This document shows positions 4,947-8,100 of a stretch of DNA of 8,100 nt, piece after piece; the stretch's first letter is position 1; each line of letters starts with the position of its first letter. Below the pieces are notes generated by a model, which saw only the letters and a list, made by a program, of their open reading frames with translations, ran no database searches and was not told where the DNA came from. A program made the position numbers and the translations under genes. Source of the stretch: Betaproteobacteria bacterium (lineage in GTDB: Bacteria > Pseudomonadota > Gammaproteobacteria > Burkholderiales > Burkholderiaceae_C); the NCBI GenBank assembly GCA_009923895.1, contig RFSP01000074.1, forward strand, positions 1 to 8,100, read 5' to 3'.

Positions 4947-7031
4947 ATGACTCGCAAGCTATTTGTCACCACCGCCCTGCCCTACGCCAATGGCCCCTTT
5001 CACGTGGGCCACATCATGGAATACATCCAGGCGGACCTCTGGGTTCGCTTTCAACGAATGCAAGGCCACGACGTGAAATTCGTCTGTGCCGACGATGCCC
5101 ACGGCGCTCCCATCATGATCGCCGCGGAAAAAGCAGGTCTCACGCCCCAGGCTTTCGTGGCTGAGGTGGCAGCCGGCCGGCCCGCCTACTTGAATGGCTT
5201 TCACATTGCCTTCGATCACTGGCACTCGACCGATGCACCCGAAAACCACCAGTTGGCCCAAGACATCTACAAGGCTTTGCGCCAGGAAGGTCTGATCGTT
5301 GAGCGCACGATCGAGCAGTTTTTTGATCCCGACAAGGGCATGTTCTTGCCCGATCGCTTCATCAAAGGCGAATGCCCCAAGTGCGGCGCCCAAGATCAGT
5401 ATGGCGACAATTGCGAGGTGTGCGGCGCCGTCTACGCCCCGACCGACCTCAAGCACCCCCGCTCGGCGCTGTCGGGGGCCACGCCCGTCCTCAAAAGCAG
5501 TTCGCACTTCTTCTTTGCACTGTCTTCACCGCGCTGTGTGACGTTTTTAAAGCAGTGGGCTCAAACCCCGGGACGCCTGCAGGGCGAGGTGCTCAACAAG
5601 ATTTCGGAGTGGTTTGCCGAGGACGAAGCCGGTCAATCCCGCCTGGCCGACTGGGACATCAGCCGCGATGCACCCTACTTTGGCATTCGCATCCCTGACA
5701 CCGACGACAAGTACTTCTACGTGTGGTTGGACGCCCCGGTGGGGTACTTGGCCTCGCTCAAAGCGTTGCTGGGCCCCGCGTTTGAAGGCTATGTGGCAGA
5801 CCCCGAGGTCGAACAGGTGCACTTCATCGGCAAAGACATTGTGACGTTTCACACCCTGTTCTGGCCAGCGATGCTGCATTTCAGCGGCCGCAAGACCCCG
5901 CAGCACATCTATGTGCACGGACACCTGACCGTGCTGGGCGAGAAGATGAGCAAGAGTCGCGGCACGGGCATTTCGCCGCTCAAATACCTGGAGCTCGGTT
6001 TGGATGCGCAATGGCTGCGCTACTACATTGCCGCCAAACTGAACGCGCGGGTCGAAGACATCGACTTCAATCCTGAAGACTTTGTCACCCGCGTCAACAG
6101 CGACCTGGTGGGCAAGTACATCAATATCGCGAGCCGCGCGGCGGGCTTTCTGACCAAACGCTTCGCTGGCCGGCTGAGCGCCGACCTGGGCGTGGAAGGT
6201 CGCACGCTGCTCGATGGCTTGCGTGCGCCTTCTGAAGCCATCGCCTCGCTGTATGAAGAGCGAGAAACGGGCAAAGCCTTGCGCGAGATCATGGCCCTGG
6301 CCGATCGCGTGAATGAATTTGTGGACCAACACAAACCCTGGGAGCTGGCCAAGCAATCCGGGCAGGAGGCCGTGCTGCACGATGTGTGTTCGGTGTGCAT
6401 CGAAGCGTTTCGCATTCTCACGGTCTATCTCAAGCCGGTGCTGCCTGCCCTGGCCGCCCAGGTGGAAGCTTTCCTTCAGGTCTCGCCTTTGCAGTGGAGC
6501 GATGCGCAACGCGACCTCGGTGCCTCTGGATCGCACACGATTGCGCCTTACCAGCACCTGATGCAGCGAGCCGATTTGACGAAAGTGAATCAACTCTTTG
6601 AGGCGCCGGTCAGCACCACGGTCAGCACCACGGTCAGCCCCAAGGTCAGCCCCGGCGGGGAGGACATCGCCGAGGAAATCACCATCGACGACTTCGGCAA
6701 GGTGGACCTGCGCATTGCACGCATCGTCAAGGCCGAACTGGTGGAAGGCAGCGACAAATTGCTGCGCTTGACGCTGGACGTGGGGGAAGTAGACGACCGG
6801 GGTCAAGCTCGGCACCGCAATGTCTTCAGCGGGATCCGTTCGGCCTACCGGCCAGAGGACCTGACCGGCAAACTCACCGTGCTGGTGGCCAACCTGGCGC
6901 CGCGCAAAATGAAGTTTGGCGTGTCTGAAGGCATGGTGCTGTCGGCGGCCCATGCCGATGGCAAAGCCCACCCGGGGCTTTACGTGCTGCAGCCATGGCC
7001 AGGGGCCACACCGGGCATGCGAGTGCGCTGA
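4947..7031 (+). CDS. metG: Methionyl-tRNA synthetase
   Basis: A 694-residue class I enzyme that charges tRNA-Met, including initiator tRNA, with methionine. The HIGH-type motif is HVGH (19-22). A zinc-binding C4 knuckle has C143, C146, C156 and C159, and KMSKS is at 333-337. The anticodon-binding domain carries N393, R397 and W465, matching the E. coli anticodon-reading residues N391, R395 and W461. After a Ser/Thr/Val/Pro-rich linker (about 554-574) comes a Trbp111-type OB-fold tRNA-binding domain (about 576-694, with KVDLRIARI and APRKMKFGVSEGM), which in E. coli mediates dimerisation. The length is slightly above the 676 residues of E. coli, partly through the repeat-encoded linker. All catalytic motifs look intact. 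It is divergent from apbC, and a transporter gene begins at the base after its stop. Confidence 0.98.
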   Translation: MTRKLFVTTALPYANGPFHVGHIMEYIQADLWVRFQRMQGHDVKFVCADDAHGAPIMIAAEKAGLTPQAFVAEVAAGRPAYLNGFHIAFDHWHSTDAPENHQLAQDIYKALRQEGLIVERTIEQFFDPDKGMFLPDRFIKGECPKCGAQDQYGDNCEVCGAVYAPTDLKHPRSALSGATPVLKSSSHFFFALSSPRCVTFLKQWAQTPGRLQGEVLNKISEWFAEDEAGQSRLADWDISRDAPYFGIRIPDTDDKYFYVWLDAPVGYLASLKALLGPAFEGYVADPEVEQVHFIGKDIVTFHTLFWPAMLHFSGRKTPQHIYVHGHLTVLGEKMSKSRGTGISPLKYLELGLDAQWLRYYIAAKLNARVEDIDFNPEDFVTRVNSDLVGKYINIASRAAGFLTKRFAGRLSADLGVEGRTLLDGLRAPSEAIASLYEERETGKALREIMALADRVNEFVDQHKPWELAKQSGQEAVLHDVCSVCIEAFRILTVYLKPVLPALAAQVEAFLQVSPLQWSDAQRDLGASGSHTIAPYQHLMQRADLTKVNQLFEAPVSTTVSTTVSPKVSPGGEDIAEEITIDDFGKVDLRIARIVKAELVEGSDKLLRLTLDVGEVDDRGQARHRNVFSGIRSAYRPEDLTGKLTVLVANLAPRKMKFGVSEGMVLSAAHADGKAHPGLYVLQPWPGATPGMRVR
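6608..6655 (+). repeat. Four-copy 12-bp tandem repeat within metG
   Basis: The units are GGTCAGCACCAC (6608-6619), the same again (6620-6631), GGTCAGCCCCAA (6632-6643) and GGTCAGCCCCGG (6644-6655). Twelve bases equal four codons, so copy-number change keeps the frame. The repeat encodes VSTT, VSTT, VSPK, VSPG in the flexible linker before the C-terminal tRNA-binding domain of MetRS. Confidence 0.9.
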
Positions 7032-8100
7032 GTGATCGCCCTGCACCGCTTCAAACCGCGTCTGCTGGACACGCTGCGCGGCTACAAGCGTGCCGACTTT
7101 TTCGCGGATCTTGGCGCTGGCCTCACCGTGGGAGTGGTGGCCCTCCCGCTGGCCATGGCCTTCGCCATCGCCTCCGGCGTCAAGCCCGAGGCCGGCCTGG
7201 TCACCGCCATTGTGGCGGGCTTTCTCATTTCTGCCGTGGGAGGGTCCCACGTGCAGATCGGCGGCCCTGCAGGCGCATTCATTGTCATCGTCTATGGCAT
7301 CGTCGAGCGCTATGGCGTGGCCAATTTGCTCATTTCCACAGCGCTGGCCGGCGTGTTGCTCGTCGTCATGGGTGCGCTGCGCATGGGGGCGTGGGTGCGT
7401 TATGTCCCAGTCTCCATCGTCATCGGATTTACCAATGGCATCGCCCTGCTGATTGGTCTGTCGCAGGTCAAAGACCTGCTGGGACTGAAGGTCGACAAAC
7501 TTCCCGCAGACTTCTTCAACCAGATGGGCCAGATCGGCCAGCATCTGGACACCGTCAACCCGACGTCGGTGGTCTTGGGCTTGGGCTGTCTGGCCCTGGT
7601 GGTGGTATGGCCCAAGTCGTATGCATTGGACCCGCATCGCACGGGACGGATCGCGGCGCTGCAACGTGCCTTGGCCAAATTGCCGGGCACCCTTGTGGCG
7701 CTCATCGTTGCCACCGCGTGCTCCGTGGCCTTGGGATGGCCCGTGGAAACCATTGGCTCGAAGTTCGGTGGCATTCCCTCATCGTTGCCTGCTCCCGCTT
7801 GGCCAGACTTCAACTGGACCACGGTCAAGCAGCTGGTGGCGCCGACCTTGACCATCGCCATGCTCGGGGCCATTGAATCCTTGCTGTGTGCTCGCGTGGC
7901 AGACAACCTCACCGATTTTCCGAGACACGATCCCAACCAAGAGCTGATGGCACAGGGCGTGGCCAATGTGGCAGCCGCCCTGTTTGGGGGGCTGCCTGCC
8001 ACCGGCACCGTGGCACGCACCGTGACCAACGTGCGCACCGGTGCGCGCAGCCCTGTGGCTGGCATGGTGCACGCTGTGGTGCTGCTGGCGGTGGTGTGGG
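7032..8100 (+). CDS. SulP/SLC26-family anion transporter, N-terminal part (runs off window)
   Basis: The first 356 codons of an inner-membrane SulP-family carrier; members move sulfate, bicarbonate, dicarboxylates or other anions. Clear family stretches are LTVGVVALPLAMAFAIASG (31-49), VQIGGPAGAFIVIV (74-87), PVSIVIGFTNGIALLIG (126-142), LGAIESLLCARVAD (278-291) and GLPATGTVARTVTNVRTGARSP (320-341). Many hydrophobic helices are visible. The rest of the membrane domain and any C-terminal STAS domain lie beyond the window. The start is taken as GTG at 7032, directly after the metG TGA and in the same frame; it gives a normal family N-terminus (FKPRLLDTLRGYKRADFFAD), and there is no upstream room for another start because the preceding codon is the stop. 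No strong ribosome site is visible, so translational coupling to metG is likely. The transported ion cannot be assigned. Confidence 0.92.
   Translation, partial: MIALHRFKPRLLDTLRGYKRADFFADLGAGLTVGVVALPLAMAFAIASGVKPEAGLVTAIVAGFLISAVGGSHVQIGGPAGAFIVIVYGIVERYGVANLLISTALAGVLLVVMGALRMGAWVRYVPVSIVIGFTNGIALLIGLSQVKDLLGLKVDKLPADFFNQMGQIGQHLDTVNPTSVVLGLGCLALVVVWPKSYALDPHRTGRIAALQRALAKLPGTLVALIVATACSVALGWPVETIGSKFGGIPSSLPAPAWPDFNWTTVKQLVAPTLTIAMLGAIESLLCARVADNLTDFPRHDPNQELMAQGVANVAAALFGGLPATGTVARTVTNVRTGARSPVAGMVHAVVLLAVVW

Noticed and set aside
5547..7664. A 705-codon open frame on the minus strand, longer than metG itself
   Set aside because: Its codons lie exactly opposite those of metG and the SulP gene, so it stays open simply because TTA, CTA and TCA are rare in these GC-rich genes. 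Its product is rich in His, Arg and Gln, shows no domain, and crosses a gene boundary. MetRS and SulP motifs on the plus strand are unmistakable.

Overview
The window looks like a chromosomal segment from a GC-rich betaproteobacterium, most likely Burkholderiales (Comamonadaceae-like). This rests on the high GC, the protein style of the ArsR regulator, ApbC, MetRS and SulP proteins, and the divergent apbC/metG pair, which is also adjacent and divergent in E. coli. It is inference from remembered families; no search was run. Coding density is very high: six genes plus two that run off the ends, and the longest non-coding gap is 124 bases.

Left part (1-2155): an RND efflux module. On the minus strand a periplasmic adaptor (568-1659) is followed 16 bases later by the start of an inner-membrane RND pump, of which only the first 183 codons are in the window. 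Divergent from them on the plus strand is a small ArsR/SmtB-type repressor (1784-2155). The 124-base gap holds a good minus-strand sigma70-type promoter with an imperfect dyad inside its spacer, and a plus-strand -10 overlapping it. This fits one repressor controlling both itself and the pump. The inducer and pump substrate cannot be read from the sequence; the regulator has a Cys-x3-Cys pair in its last helix and no cysteine in its winged-helix core.

Middle part (2152-4854): two minus-strand genes, apbC (Mrp-family Fe-S cluster carrier ATPase) and, 12 bases downstream, an amidase-signature hydrolase resembling the peptide-amidase (Pam) subgroup. The amidase converges on arsR so tightly that the two stop codons share the palindrome TTAA.

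Right part (4947-8100): metG (methionyl-tRNA synthetase with C-terminal tRNA-binding domain) is divergent from apbC across 92 bases. Its likely -10 element sits so close to the ATG that a leaderless mRNA is plausible. A four-copy 12-bp repeat encodes the linker before its C-terminal domain. A SulP/SLC26-type anion transporter begins with GTG directly after the metG stop, in the same frame, and runs off the window end.

I see no RNA genes, insertion sequences, CRISPR arrays, prophage genes or clear rho-independent terminators. The window is mostly ordinary housekeeping plus one regulated efflux cassette; I do not see convincing evidence of a wholly new system. The most interesting parts are the ArsR/RND control region and the unusual gene junctions.
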